Assembly: GCA_021820965.1 (NCBI GenBank)
Contig: JAKACZ010000010.1
Location: 1 to 64,000, forward strand
Direction: 5' to 3'
From: Bacillota bacterium
Lineage (GTDB): Bacteria; Bacillota; Sulfobacillia; Sulfobacillales; Sulfobacillaceae
Length of the DNA stretch: 64,000 bases
Shown here: piece by piece, positions 25,905 through 34,430 of the stretch
How the letters are laid out: each line of letters begins with the position of its first letter
How positions within the stretch are numbered: position 1 is the stretch's first letter
Notes under the pieces: generated by a model
The model's database searches: none
Told to the model about the DNA's origin: nothing
The model's input: the letters and a program-made list of their open reading frames with translations, nothing else
Made by a program: the position numbers and the translations under genes

Positions 25905-26176
25905 AAAACCTATGATAATCTCTTTTGGCTTTTCTCGGCCCCTCACGGGACCCGCAGTCCTCACAGGATTCGTCTGCTCGGGGGTGACTTCCGCCCCATC
26001 GCGTGGGGATGTTTTTCCCCCACGCACCGCTCAAGATCCCGGCAGGAGAAGGATGGCAGGAAACTCCCATCGGTGTCCCGTCGGTGGTGCCCTGAGCCCC
26101 AGTGTTACTGGGCCCTCATCAAGATGCCCCGTCGCTCCTTTCGCCACGTGGTGGCGACGGGGGAATGAGATGTTGG
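25905..26176 (-). ncRNA. Candidate omega RNA / right end of the TnpB element
   Basis: TnpB elements encode their guide RNA at the 3' end of and just past tnpB. Here, directly after the tnpB stop, a strong structure forms at 26127-26162: CCCCGTCGC pairs with GCGACGGGG around an inner CCACGTGG. A second perfect stem lies at 26001-26025 (GCGTGGGG/CCCCACGC). The sequence is GC-rich and then falls to AT-rich, unlike a coding region. The exact boundary and the guide segment cannot be fixed by eye. RNA function is inferred from position and structure. Confidence 0.45.
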
Positions 26177-27727
26177 TCATTCGAAGAATAACGTCTTGCG
26201 ATACCCTAACCAGGCACTCAAATACTGATGGTGCGATGCCAACGTCTTCGTCATGATCCGTTTAATCCGAGCCCATGCACTCCAATCATTTTTCCGATAA
26301 GTGGGGTCGTTCCATTGATCGCGGTCTTGCATCCAGAGCCGCAAGGCTTTAGGGACGTTTTCCCGGCGGACTTTCCCGGGACTCCCGTCGGAGCCCGGGA
26401 CTTTCAGTCCGCCTCGTCGCCCGATCACGAGGGCCGCGGCGTGATGCACGCTAATCCCGTATTGCGGCTGATACTTGAACCGCCCGATAATCGAGGTATA
26501 AGCCGGTTTGACTTTCCGCAAGGTGACGCCTTCCCGCGCGGCCTGTCGTTCGACCGCCGTCAGCAAGGCCCGGTAATTAAACTGGTGCGTCACGCGGTTA
26601 AACTTGGCGCTCACATCCCGATCATGGATGAACTGCAAGTCTTCCACGACCAGTCCTGCTCGACGAGCCTTAGCCCACTGAACGGTCTCGACCGCGAGAC
26701 CTCCCACCAACGCGTCGCGTTGGGTCGATCGGACATCGAAGAGACGGGGGTCCCCGATCGTCGCGAAGGCGTGGGGATTGCCGTTCGACAACACGTGACA
26801 GAGAGCCAAAAAGGTGCGGTTGGTATCCACGCCCACCCAGCCCTGCCGAGGATCGGTCTGGATGGGCGCAGGGGCTTCTTCGACGGTAATCCGCACCTGA
26901 TACCGGCCTTGCCGCCGCAAGATTTCCACCTGATACGGATCACCCGCGGCGAGTGTCCGCCGCAGCAAGTCTTCATAGTGCCGCCCGTTGACCTGCCCGG
27001 TTTTCTTGGACACCTTGCGCGCAATGTAGAGCGGGATCTCCAGTTTCTCATACCGAGGAACTTTGGCGTCGGGTTTGCCCGGTTTGAGGCTATCTAACGA
27101 GATTTCTAACAGCCAATGGTCGGCGCCTTCCCGCACGCGCAAGAGCGGGTTGCCCTGTTTGGTGCGATCCCCCCGCGCGGACAGCCGACCATTGCGGCTC
27201 TCCTCCCAGGCTTCCCGCCACGCCTGCTGCCGTGCCTGTTCGGCGATGGGGTCATCGAGGATCTTGAACCGCTCCAACCAGCGTTTCTTGGTGCCAAACA
27301 CCACGGGAGGAAACGTGCCGGCCTCGACATGCTGTTGGTAAAACCCCTGCCGTTCTTCTTGGTGCGCCAGCTTCCGTTCTTGTCCCGCAATCCGTCGCCC
27401 ATTGGGATGGAGGGATCCTCGGAGTGCGGTCAACCGTTCGCGCGTCTTTTTGGCGCGCTGTGTCCATAAGGCGAGCCCGTCCTGCATGGCTTGATGGCGG
27501 GCCCGGATGAGGTCTTGGGCCTCCTGTACCGCATCTTTGGCATAGCGTAAAGGCAGCGTGGTGTCACTCGGCAGATGACGTTCTAAAGCGCCCACGTTGG
27601 ACAGTCCTTCAACCCAGCGCTTGAACGCAAACCGGAGCATCAAGCCATACTTGCGCATCAGGCGGCGTAATACCGTGTCGTGTTCGGGTGTGACGTCGGG
27701 CAACACGCCAAAAATGGTCGTTTTCAT
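26177..27727 (-). CDS. tnpB: TnpB-like (IS605 OrfB) RNA-guided nuclease, divergent
   Basis: A 516-residue protein of the TnpB/IS605 OrfB class. RuvC-I is WVGVDTNRTFLALCHV with Asp301, and RuvC-II is GLVVEDLQFIHDRDVSAKFN with Glu362; after it comes the RuvC-III area YGISVHHAAALVIGRRG near residue 425, where the usual aspartate (DxNAAxNI) is not evident. The CxxC zinc finger of canonical TnpB is also missing. Both changes are seen in some long TnpB-like groups of thermophiles as I recall, but activity is doubtful. The start is ATG 27727 with GGAGTG upstream; the open frame to 28141 is Arg/Gly-rich and not supported. No transposase TnpA is intact nearby. It ends at structured sequence that may be its omega RNA. 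Confidence 0.8.
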   Translation of the reverse strand: MKTTIFGVLPDVTPEHDTVLRRLMRKYGLMLRFAFKRWVEGLSNVGALERHLPSDTTLPLRYAKDAVQEAQDLIRARHQAMQDGLALWTQRAKKTRERLTALRGSLHPNGRRIAGQERKLAHQEERQGFYQQHVEAGTFPPVVFGTKKRWLERFKILDDPIAEQARQQAWREAWEESRNGRLSARGDRTKQGNPLLRVREGADHWLLEISLDSLKPGKPDAKVPRYEKLEIPLYIARKVSKKTGQVNGRHYEDLLRRTLAAGDPYQVEILRRQGRYQVRITVEEAPAPIQTDPRQGWVGVDTNRTFLALCHVLSNGNPHAFATIGDPRLFDVRSTQRDALVGGLAVETVQWAKARRAGLVVEDLQFIHDRDVSAKFNRVTHQFNYRALLTAVERQAAREGVTLRKVKPAYTSIIGRFKYQPQYGISVHHAAALVIGRRGGLKVPGSDGSPGKVRRENVPKALRLWMQDRDQWNDPTYRKNDWSAWARIKRIMTKTLASHHQYLSAWLGYRKTLFFE

Positions 27728-28657
27728 TCCGACACTCCTTCCTGAGCTCCGGTCGCCAGGGCTTGCCGCCCGGTGGCAGCGAGCTTGGTGCCCCCGCCTT
27801 GGCCGGCAATCCGTGCGGAGACCGCGTCGTGATCGCGATCCACTCGTCCACCAGGTCTTGTGGGTCATCCTGTACCGTGTGCTCCCTGACGATAATGGGC
27901 GCGCCGACGGCGTGCCGAACGGTGTCGAGATCAGCAACATCCCCCCGCGCGCGGCAATCCCGGTATTCTCCGACCCCCATGCCGACGGGTTCTGGCCTTC
28001 CGCCCAGAGCCCAATCCCGCGCTTCTCATTCCTGGCCCGGCCTCCTGTCTCCGTTCTGATGGACTGGCGCCACGCCGATCCTTGCTCCCATGCGATGTGA
28101 TGGGCCCGCGTGGACATCCTTCCCCAAGATTTGGACCACACTTCGGCCTCGAGCCTCCGCGTTGTGGCACCCCTGACCCCCTGAAGGAAGTCAGCGGTCT
28201 GCCGCCGTACACGTGCCTTTTCGATCCGGACGACGCCTCTTTGTCAATACATATGTTTGAACACAGTGTATCATGGTCCCCGTGCAGAGTCAATCCACCA
28301 TCGGAGTGGTGTCGAACGATTTGTCCTCTGGAATGGTCATGGATCCACGCAACGTTCCACGCTCGCATGGTGGCTGACACCCTGATGCCGCCACGCATTG
28401 AGAAATGTATGGATGGGGGTGGACTTACCGCGCCGCCCAAATCAATCAGGGCAAGACTTTCAAGTTGTTCTTGCTCGTGGAAAGTCGAGAGTATTATACC
28501 ATCTTTTCATAGATAACCATATATTAGTAGTAAGCAGTTTGAACCTCCCAATGCCACGACTCTTGAAACCGCGGATTTTCCGGGACAATTTGCGATGACG
28601 AGAATCTCCAGCCGCGTGTTGGCGCTCATGCGCAGGGTCATCACGTCGACTCACAGG
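27728..28657. other. Upstream region of tnpB, no certain gene
   Basis: About 900 bases without an assigned gene. Long overlapping open frames on both strands reflect high GC. It holds a good minus-strand promoter (28265-28293) and an AT-rich block near 28490-28540. Confidence 0.4.
28265..28293 (-). promoter_or_regulatory. Sigma-A-type promoter reading leftward
   Basis: On the minus strand TTGACT (28293-28288) is followed after 17 bases by TACACT (28270-28265), a good -35/-10 pair. It would transcribe toward tnpB, whose start lies about 540 bases downstream, so a long leader or a lost gene lies between. TTGACA occurs again some 24 bases further. Confidence 0.5.
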
Positions 28658-28713
28658 CCTGTCACAGGATCTGCCGGGTATTGGCGCTTCAGCGGGGGCC
28701 TGGGAACGTCGAA
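28658..28713. repeat. Dispersed 56-bp repeat, copy 1
   Basis: The sequence from CCTGTCACAGGATCTGCCGG to GGGCCTGGGAACGTCGAA matches 56003-56058 with about eight differences. The second copy lies at the 3' end of a broken DUF4338 gene, so the repeat may be the end of an insertion element whose body is missing here. Confidence 0.7.
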
Positions 28714-28729
28714 TACGATGGGGCAGGCG

Positions 28730-28840
28730 CCTGCGCTCGACAGTCATCCCCAGACTCTTAACATCGCGAGTGGTCACAACGGACACCATGAGGACACCCG
28801 AATGAGTCAAACCCATGACAAAATACGTGAGCCTTAACAC
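28730..28840 (-). pseudogene. Possible MFS transporter remnant
   Basis: A minus-strand frame reads LRLTYFVMGLTHSGVLMVSV then VTTRDVKSLGM, similar to a membrane segment of MFS permeases followed by the loop before the next helix. It is flanked by unrelated sequence and frameshifted; upstream, VVVASVSLMPGVIMW at about 28890-28920 may be another piece. A relic at best. Confidence 0.3.
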
Positions 28841-28952
28841 CGCGGTATACGGAAGGGAACGCAGAGACGCGGCGACTCACCACATGATGACACCGGGCAT
28901 GAGTGAAACCGATGCCACCACCACACCCAGGTCGTCACCGAATGTGAGACAA

Positions 28953-29286
28953 TCACCCCAATCTTGCGTCATATAAAGCGAGACTTAACACCAATGCAAT
29001 CCCGCCGCCGAGCGAGAGACCGCCCAGGCACACCCACTGCAAGCCTAACTCGGTTATGAGGGATGCAACAGCAGTCACATAGGAGTCGACCGTGGATAGC
29101 TGGTCGTCACGTGCCGTTTCCCCAAAACCCGGAAGATCTGGTGCGATGACGCGCACGCGTGCGCCAGCGGGACAAGACGGCGCCGTAGCTAATCTGGCCG
29201 CTGTCTATGCCGCCCCCGTGCAAAAGCACGAGAGCAGGCTCACCTTCACCCCCGTCTTGGAGGTGCCAACTGATGTTTGCAGCCAT
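28953..29286 (-). pseudogene. Truncated, frameshifted alpha/beta-hydrolase
   Basis: The N-terminal half of an alpha/beta-hydrolase is encoded in two frames. The first has PALVLLHGGGIDSGQISYG, the oxyanion-loop HGGG region; the second has VIAPDLPGFGETARDDQLST and WVCLGGLSLGGGIALVLSL with the nucleophile elbow GLSLGG. A frameshift near 29150 joins them, and the protein stops right after the elbow, losing the acid and histidine of the triad. It starts at ATG 29286 (MAANISWHL). It is a pseudogene in a zone of mobile-element debris. Confidence 0.65.
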
Positions 29287-29489
29287 GACCTGCCTATGTA
29301 GGATAACTGGGTCCACGTGGCCACCCCTTCGACCTCACAATATTTTGGATCAGGAGGAACTTACTGTCTAGCAATCTGGGCGTGGCATTGCCCTGTCTAA
29401 GCGGCGTTACCCGAGCGAAAGCTAGCCCAGAATCCGCGATGACCGTCTTCTTGCACACGATACATGACCAGTGGCTAGCGGCTTTCATT

Positions 29490-29760
29490 GATCCCGGATG
29501 ACTGTTCTTGAAACACGCCCACCGCGTGGTACCCATGATCCGCTTATTTTCATCCGCTGTTTGCTGGGCTGAGGAGACTCTGGTGGTCTGTGACCTGTTC
29601 CCATAATCCCCATAATCCGTTTGACGTCTCAAACCATAGGCATCGATTGGTTGGGTATGCACCTCTTGAATTTTCCCTCTCGCCGGCCACCTTCGGATGG
29701 TTTGGTTACTGACCCCTAACAGTTCGCGACTTTTCCCATCGGCAAATATTTTTCTTGTCT
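29490..29760 (-). pseudogene. Degraded IS607-type serine recombinase TnpA
   Basis: The frame reads SRELLGVSNQTIRRWPARGK, the MerR-like helix-turn-helix that opens IS607 TnpA, then after some 30 degraded codons TRVSSAQQTADENKRI, which matches the catalytic ARVSSxxQxxDLxRQ motif with its serine. The middle part is scrambled and the C-terminal catalytic domain is absent. IS607 elements pair this gene with a tnpB downstream in the same direction; the intact tnpB at 26177-27727 has the right direction but lies 1.8 kb away. Confidence 0.6.
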
Positions 29761-30073
29761 TATGGTATATATTTACACTCTTGAATATATGGCTTGTAAG
29801 ATGATTTGATCCTCGTGCTGAGACATGGTGGGGACGGCGATAGTAGTTCCAATGGAGGTTCTGCGCCGTTAGAAAATGCCAAGTGGTGTTTCCCGTCGTT
29901 TTGTGCCCATGTTTCAAGCTAAAAGCCTCGTGCGCCGTTATAGGTTTGACGCTGTTACGCGGGTCGCGTCGGCTGATCCGGTTGTAGCCAGCGGGCATCT
30001 TGCTTGTCGGAATGACATTTGTGCTTTACAATTGCAACGTGTATGTAAACTAAACATAACAGGAGTGATTGCT

Positions 30074-31048
30074 GTGAGGGGGAAAACAGCCGCGTTTATC
30101 GTGTCAGGAGCGGTAGTACTGGCAGGATGCGGTTCAGGTGCTTCCGGGCCTAAGGCCCCAACATCCCAGTCCCAGGCACCGAAATCTACAACGGCATCAA
30201 AAATCAACGTGGTCTACGCGGGCTCACTGGCCAATATCAACGACAACGTCATTGGCCCCGCTTTTCAAAAGGTGACCGGTATCACCTACCAAGGGCAAGG
30301 TGGCGGATCGTTTGCCATGGCTAAGGAATTATCGTCCCATCTCATTACCGGTAATGTGTTTGAAAGTATTGGAACGGCGCCCATCCAAAGTCTTGAGCCC
30401 AAGCAAACAACCTGGGCGGTGCGAGTGTCGTCGACACCATTAGTCATCGCCTACAATCCGCACTCACCGGATGCGCCTTACTTTAAGAGGGTTGCGGAGG
30501 GACAGGTTCCCCTGAAAAATTTCTTCGAGTTTTTGGCGTCACACCCGGTACACATCGGGCGGACAAATCCCGCCACCGATCCCCAGGGCCAGGCCTTCTA
30601 TGAGATGATGGAACTCGCCCAACTGCGATATCACTTGCCTAGCGGAACCGTCCAGAAAATACTGGGGTCGTGGAACAACCCCCGCCAAGTCTATTCCGAA
30701 GAGGGTCTTCCCACTGAACTCCAATCAGGCGGTCTCGATATTGCCAGTGCGTTTTTGCCGGAAGTCATCCAGGACAAGCTAAGCTACATTCCGCTACCCG
30801 GGTGGCTGAACTTTTCCGTGGCTAAAAACGCCTCATGGTACGCTAAGGCCTCCATTAACCTGCCCTCCGGCAAGGTGACCGGCGGCGTTCTGGCGGTGTG
30901 GGCTACGGCACTAAATCAAAGCTCGGTGGGCACCCGGTTCGTAAAGTATCTGCTGGCCCACGAAAATCTTCTCAAGAAATATGGTTATCCTCCCTTGAGT
31001 CCCGTAATACAGGGCACCGGGGCGCCGTCCGGCATTAAAAATGGCTAA
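30074..31048 (+). CDS. Molybdate/tungstate-type substrate-binding lipoprotein
   Basis: The extracytoplasmic binding protein of an ABC importer. A signal peptide ends in the lipobox VLAGCG, so Cys near residue 19 is lipidated and anchors it to the outer face of the membrane. The mature part begins INVVYAGSLANINDNVIGPAF and VTGITYQGQGGGSFAMAKEL, similar to the YAGSL start of WtpA/ModA proteins, whose serines contact the oxyanion. The start is GTG 30074 six bases after AGGAGTG. It overlaps the permease gene by eight bases. Molybdate versus tungstate versus another oxyanion cannot be resolved. With the next three genes it makes one overlapping operon. Confidence 0.8.
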   Translation: MRGKTAAFIVSGAVVLAGCGSGASGPKAPTSQSQAPKSTTASKINVVYAGSLANINDNVIGPAFQKVTGITYQGQGGGSFAMAKELSSHLITGNVFESIGTAPIQSLEPKQTTWAVRVSSTPLVIAYNPHSPDAPYFKRVAEGQVPLKNFFEFLASHPVHIGRTNPATDPQGQAFYEMMELAQLRYHLPSGTVQKILGSWNNPRQVYSEEGLPTELQSGGLDIASAFLPEVIQDKLSYIPLPGWLNFSVAKNASWYAKASINLPSGKVTGGVLAVWATALNQSSVGTRFVKYLLAHENLLKKYGYPPLSPVIQGTGAPSGIKNG

Positions 31049-31829
31049 AGTATCTAAAGCAGTGCTGGTGGGCATCACGCTGCTGACGGTTACGCTGGGT
31101 CTTGTACCTGTCGCGGTGTTGATGGGGGTGGTGGGCTGGCATGGATTTCTCCATGCCTGGCACACCTCGCCTCAGTTGGCCTCTGCCTTTTCCACCACCC
31201 TCATTTCGGGAGTTATCGCGCTGCTCATTATTCTCGCACTCGGTGGTCCGACGGTTTGGTACTTGGCCCGCCATGCTCCACCGAGGATAGCTGCGTGGGG
31301 CTTGGGATTGGTTCTGGTTCCCCTGTTTATGCCGCCCTTGGTGCTGGGTTTGGTGTTGGCCTATGTGTTGGGGCCCGATACCGCTGTCGGTATCAAGATT
31401 GCGTCCTGGGGCGTCGCGCCCACCAACTCCTGGTTTGGCCTGGTGGTGGGCCAGGTCTATGAGGCTTTGCCGTACTTCATTCTCACGGCTTGGGCGGGCG
31501 TGGCTAGTTGGCCCGCACTGGTAGAGGACGCGGCTTTGACCTTGAATCGGACTCCGCTGGACGTATTTTGGTATGTCACCCTGCCGCTGGCTGCGCCCAG
31601 TTTAATCGCCGCGTTGGCGATGACCTGGAGCCGGGTGGTTGGCGCGTTTGGCGCCGTGATTATCTTGGCCTATCACCCCAGCGGACTGCCGGTGGCTATC
31701 TGGGTGGCGCTGCAGGAGGTGGGGTTGGCGCAGGCCCTGCCGCTGGCGCTGTGGCTTTTGATGGTGGGCCTGCCTATCCCGTTAGGATTGGCTTTTAGGA
31801 GTAATCGCCATGTGGCATTTCAGCGTTAA
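31041..31829 (+). CDS. ABC transporter permease (ModB/WtpB-like)
   Basis: A 262-residue inner-membrane permease with about six hydrophobic segments. The EAA-type loop can be seen as LVEDAALTLNRTPLDVFWYVTLPLAAPSLI, followed by GAFGAVIILAYHPSGLPVAI; this is the pattern of ModB/WtpB/CysT permeases. It starts inside the end of the binding-protein gene (8-base overlap) and its end overlaps the ATPase gene by 20 bases, so the three are made together. It forms the translocation channel as a homodimer. Confidence 0.88.
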   Translation: MAKVSKAVLVGITLLTVTLGLVPVAVLMGVVGWHGFLHAWHTSPQLASAFSTTLISGVIALLIILALGGPTVWYLARHAPPRIAAWGLGLVLVPLFMPPLVLGLVLAYVLGPDTAVGIKIASWGVAPTNSWFGLVVGQVYEALPYFILTAWAGVASWPALVEDAALTLNRTPLDVFWYVTLPLAAPSLIAALAMTWSRVVGAFGAVIILAYHPSGLPVAIWVALQEVGLAQALPLALWLLMVGLPIPLGLAFRSNRHVAFQR

Positions 31830-32712
31830 CGTTAAACACCCCATCTGCCTGGCGGTTGACGTGGCCATTGATTCGGCGCATCAACCCATGTTGGCGCTTG
31901 TGGGACCGAACGGTGCCGGAAAGTCCACGTTTTTGCGGGCGTTGGCCGGGTTTTTGGGAGAGGGCCAGGGAGGACTGAAAGGCGCCCCCTGGCAACGCCC
32001 GCTGGCATGGGTTCCCCAAGATCCGGCGCTGCTGCCGCACCGGACCGTTCGCCAGCAGGTGGAATGGGTGATGAACCGAGAACTTAAGCACGCTCCAGAA
32101 CTGTCGTCCTGGATTGAACTGCTGGATGCCGGTAAGTGGCTAGACATGCGACCGAAAAAGCTCTCCGGGGGTCAGCAGCAGCGCGCCGCGCTCTTGCGTG
32201 CGCTGGCCTCCCGGCCGACCATTTTAGCCCTGGACGAAGCGCTTAGCCAAATTGATGCGCCGTCGCGCGAGGCGATAGCCGGACACCTGAGGCAATGGGC
32301 CGAACAAGCGGATGAACGACTGTTGATTATGACCACGCATCAGTTCGAAGACGTGGCCCACTGGGCGGATCGGGTTTTAGTATTAAAGGATGGGTCCGTG
32401 CTTCGCGACGATGAGCCGGCGGCGATCGTGAGAAGTCCTAGCTCGTGGGATGTCGCGGCTCTCGTGGGCTATGTGGCACGATTAATGCTCAATGGACGGC
32501 GGGTCGCGGTGAAATCGGAGGGGGTCAGCTTGTTGCCGCCCGGTGATGTCCTCCACGTACCGGTGGTTAGACATCGGCCTGCAGGGCTGGTGGTGCGACT
32601 CCCGGTCGAGGTGGGGCGTCGGGACTTTGCGCTTTCTGGTGAGCAGCCGTCTGTCGGGGACAATGCAGTGAATGTGTTTGTGCGCGGGGTTCCAGTGAGC
32701 GAAAGGGGATGA
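31810..32712 (+). CDS. ABC transporter ATP-binding protein (ModC/WtpC-like)
   Basis: The ATPase that powers the importer from the cytosolic side. Walker A GPNGAGKSTFLRALAG, Q-loop WVPQDPALLPHRTV, signature LSGGQQQRAALLRALA, Walker B TILALDEALSQID and the H-switch MTTHQFEDVAHWADR are all present. A C-terminal part after about residue 215 (VSLLPPGDVLHVPVV) may be a regulatory TOBE-like domain. The start ATG 31810 lies inside the permease gene; the stop overlaps the regulator gene by four bases (ATGA). It is 300 residues. Confidence 0.9.
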   Translation: MWHFSVNVKHPICLAVDVAIDSAHQPMLALVGPNGAGKSTFLRALAGFLGEGQGGLKGAPWQRPLAWVPQDPALLPHRTVRQQVEWVMNRELKHAPELSSWIELLDAGKWLDMRPKKLSGGQQQRAALLRALASRPTILALDEALSQIDAPSREAIAGHLRQWAEQADERLLIMTTHQFEDVAHWADRVLVLKDGSVLRDDEPAAIVRSPSSWDVAALVGYVARLMLNGRRVAVKSEGVSLLPPGDVLHVPVVRHRPAGLVVRLPVEVGRRDFALSGEQPSVGDNAVNVFVRGVPVSERG

Positions 32713-33743
32713 GCAGTTTGCCATATGCGCGATTTGGCCAGGCTGTGCAAGGCCGCCGGCGTGAACTCGGTTTAAGCCAGTCCGAGCTCTCGGGAAAGCT
32801 CGGAATTTCACGTCAAAATCTCATTGAAATTGAAGCCGGCCGGCGCCTGCCTCAGCTGCCGCTGGCACAACAGTTGGCGATGGCGTTCGGGTGGACTTTG
32901 GATCAATTGGCCGGCTTTCTTCCGGCACCTCAAGCCAGCCTTGGGCTGCACTGGGCGTTTGACCCTCCCCCCGGCATAAACACCCCCGTGGTCTGGACCT
33001 TTATTGGTGGATGCCTGACCGTGGCTTCCTCGGGTCGCCTAACGCCCGAATTTGCCATGGACGGGCTCTGGAATCCCGCTAGTGCCCAGGTGAATGAAGT
33101 GGCAGGGGCTGCCGATCCGGCGTCCACACTCTTTGTGGCGGGCTGCGATCCGTTTTTGCCATGGCTCTGGCAGCGGACGCCTCACCCGGATATACGGCTC
33201 TATATTTTTTCGATGGGCAGTCAATCCGCCCTGAAGGCACTGAAAGACGGCGCCGTTCACCTTGCCGGCACGCACCTGTTCGACGAAGCCACCGGCCAAT
33301 ATAACCGATTTGTTGAACGGTTGCCGTTTCCCGTGCGCCGCTGGCAATATCTCCATTGGGAAGAGGGTGTGATGGGAGCGGTAGAGCGTCCGGAAAACTG
33401 GGCCCTTCGCGAGCCCGGAAGTGAGGCACGGGCATTGTTTGAACGGCATCGCGGGATAGACGGTCAGGCGCATATCGAGCTTGATTCGCATTGGGCCGTT
33501 GCCCGATACATTCGGTCGCATCCGAACACGGCGGGCGTGGGCCTACGGGCGGTGGCCGACGCCTTGAATCTGCCTTTTTATCCGTGGACTCAAGAACCCT
33601 ATGAATGGGTGACACGGGAGGAATGGGCCGATGATCGGCGACTTAAGGCGTTTCAGCATTGGCTCAAGTCACCGTCGGTGATGCGAGCCATTGAGCGAGT
33701 CCCAGGCCTGACCCCATGGGATCCGGGAAGTGTGGTGCGATAA
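32709..33743 (+). CDS. XRE-type HTH regulator fused to a substrate-binding-like domain
   Basis: Residues 5-60 form an XRE-family helix-turn-helix (ELGLSQSELSGKLGISRQNL, IEAGRRLPQLPLAQQLA). The rest, from about 90 to 320, resembles a periplasmic-binding-protein fold like COG1910 (TLFVAGCDPFLPWLWQR, KALKDGAVHLAGTHLFDEAT, AGVGLRAVADALNLPFYPW). It lacks a signal peptide, so it is a cytosolic one-component sensor that probably binds the oxyanion itself and controls the operon, taking the place of ModE. The start overlaps the ATPase stop (ATGA). Ligand and operator are unknown. It is 344 residues. Confidence 0.85.
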   Translation: MSSLPYARFGQAVQGRRRELGLSQSELSGKLGISRQNLIEIEAGRRLPQLPLAQQLAMAFGWTLDQLAGFLPAPQASLGLHWAFDPPPGINTPVVWTFIGGCLTVASSGRLTPEFAMDGLWNPASAQVNEVAGAADPASTLFVAGCDPFLPWLWQRTPHPDIRLYIFSMGSQSALKALKDGAVHLAGTHLFDEATGQYNRFVERLPFPVRRWQYLHWEEGVMGAVERPENWALREPGSEARALFERHRGIDGQAHIELDSHWAVARYIRSHPNTAGVGLRAVADALNLPFYPWTQEPYEWVTREEWADDRRLKAFQHWLKSPSVMRAIERVPGLTPWDPGSVVR

Positions 33744-34430
33744 CGGGAAGTTTGGTTAACGCGCCGGGGTGTGAGGATTGCATCCGAAATACCTGCCCAT
33801 GCCAAAGGCACGCACGCCTGCCCTCCGGCTCGGTTCCCACCGCGGCAAGCGTTTGTCGTGTTGGTGAAACTGATCGGCCATGGATTGTTCCAGCCGAGCG
33901 TTAAGCTGAAGGACGGATCGGCTACTGCGCGTACGTCATCACTATGCATAGCATCGGTCAGAAGACGGATCATTCGATTCTGTCTCTCCGCGTGGTGAAA
34001 TGAGACTCTGCGAGCGATTCGGCCATTTGCCGGGCACACGTCTTGACGCAGAATGTCGAAATAGGATTTGACATGAACATAGTAAAGACGCTGAACCCGA
34101 AACACCCGACAGGCAGCAATGACCCCCCGCACCTCCACCCACCGCAGGCTCGGCGGTCGTGACAAAGTCCCTGTTTTCCGATGGGGGAGTGATGGAATGC
34201 TTGTCCTTTCCGACGTTGAGTGGCTAGCTTAAGGATCAGGCCCCACCAGCCAGGCGCAAACTGATCGGAACAATCGTACATCCTGGGAGCCCTAAATGTC
34301 ACGCCAATGAAGAATGCCATCGCTACGGGAATCCGCGGCTACTCATTTTTGCCCGTAAGGTCGCGGATCCTAAAAAGGTCGCGCTATAATACGCGTACGA
34401 TGGAGAGGCCTACGAAAGAGAGGGGTAACT
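33744..34430. other. Intergenic region with pyk promoter
   Basis: No intact gene. Minus-strand frames of 116 to 170 codons show no motifs. The right end holds the promoter for pyruvate kinase: TATAAT at 34385-34390 and AGAGGGG before the TTG start. Confidence 0.4.
34385..34390 (+). promoter_or_regulatory. TATAAT -10 box upstream of pyruvate kinase
   Basis: A perfect -10 hexamer lies 41 bases before the pyruvate kinase start. A matching -35 is not clear at 16-18 bases upstream, so the promoter may depend on an activator or on another element. Confidence 0.45.

Noticed and set aside
27597-28100. Long plus-strand frames opposite tnpB
   Set aside because: They are shadows of GC-rich sequence, with no family motif or start signal.
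33653-34320. Minus-strand genes between the regulator and pyruvate kinase
   Set aside because: Cys/Arg/Ser-rich translations without motifs; they overlap the regulator's end.
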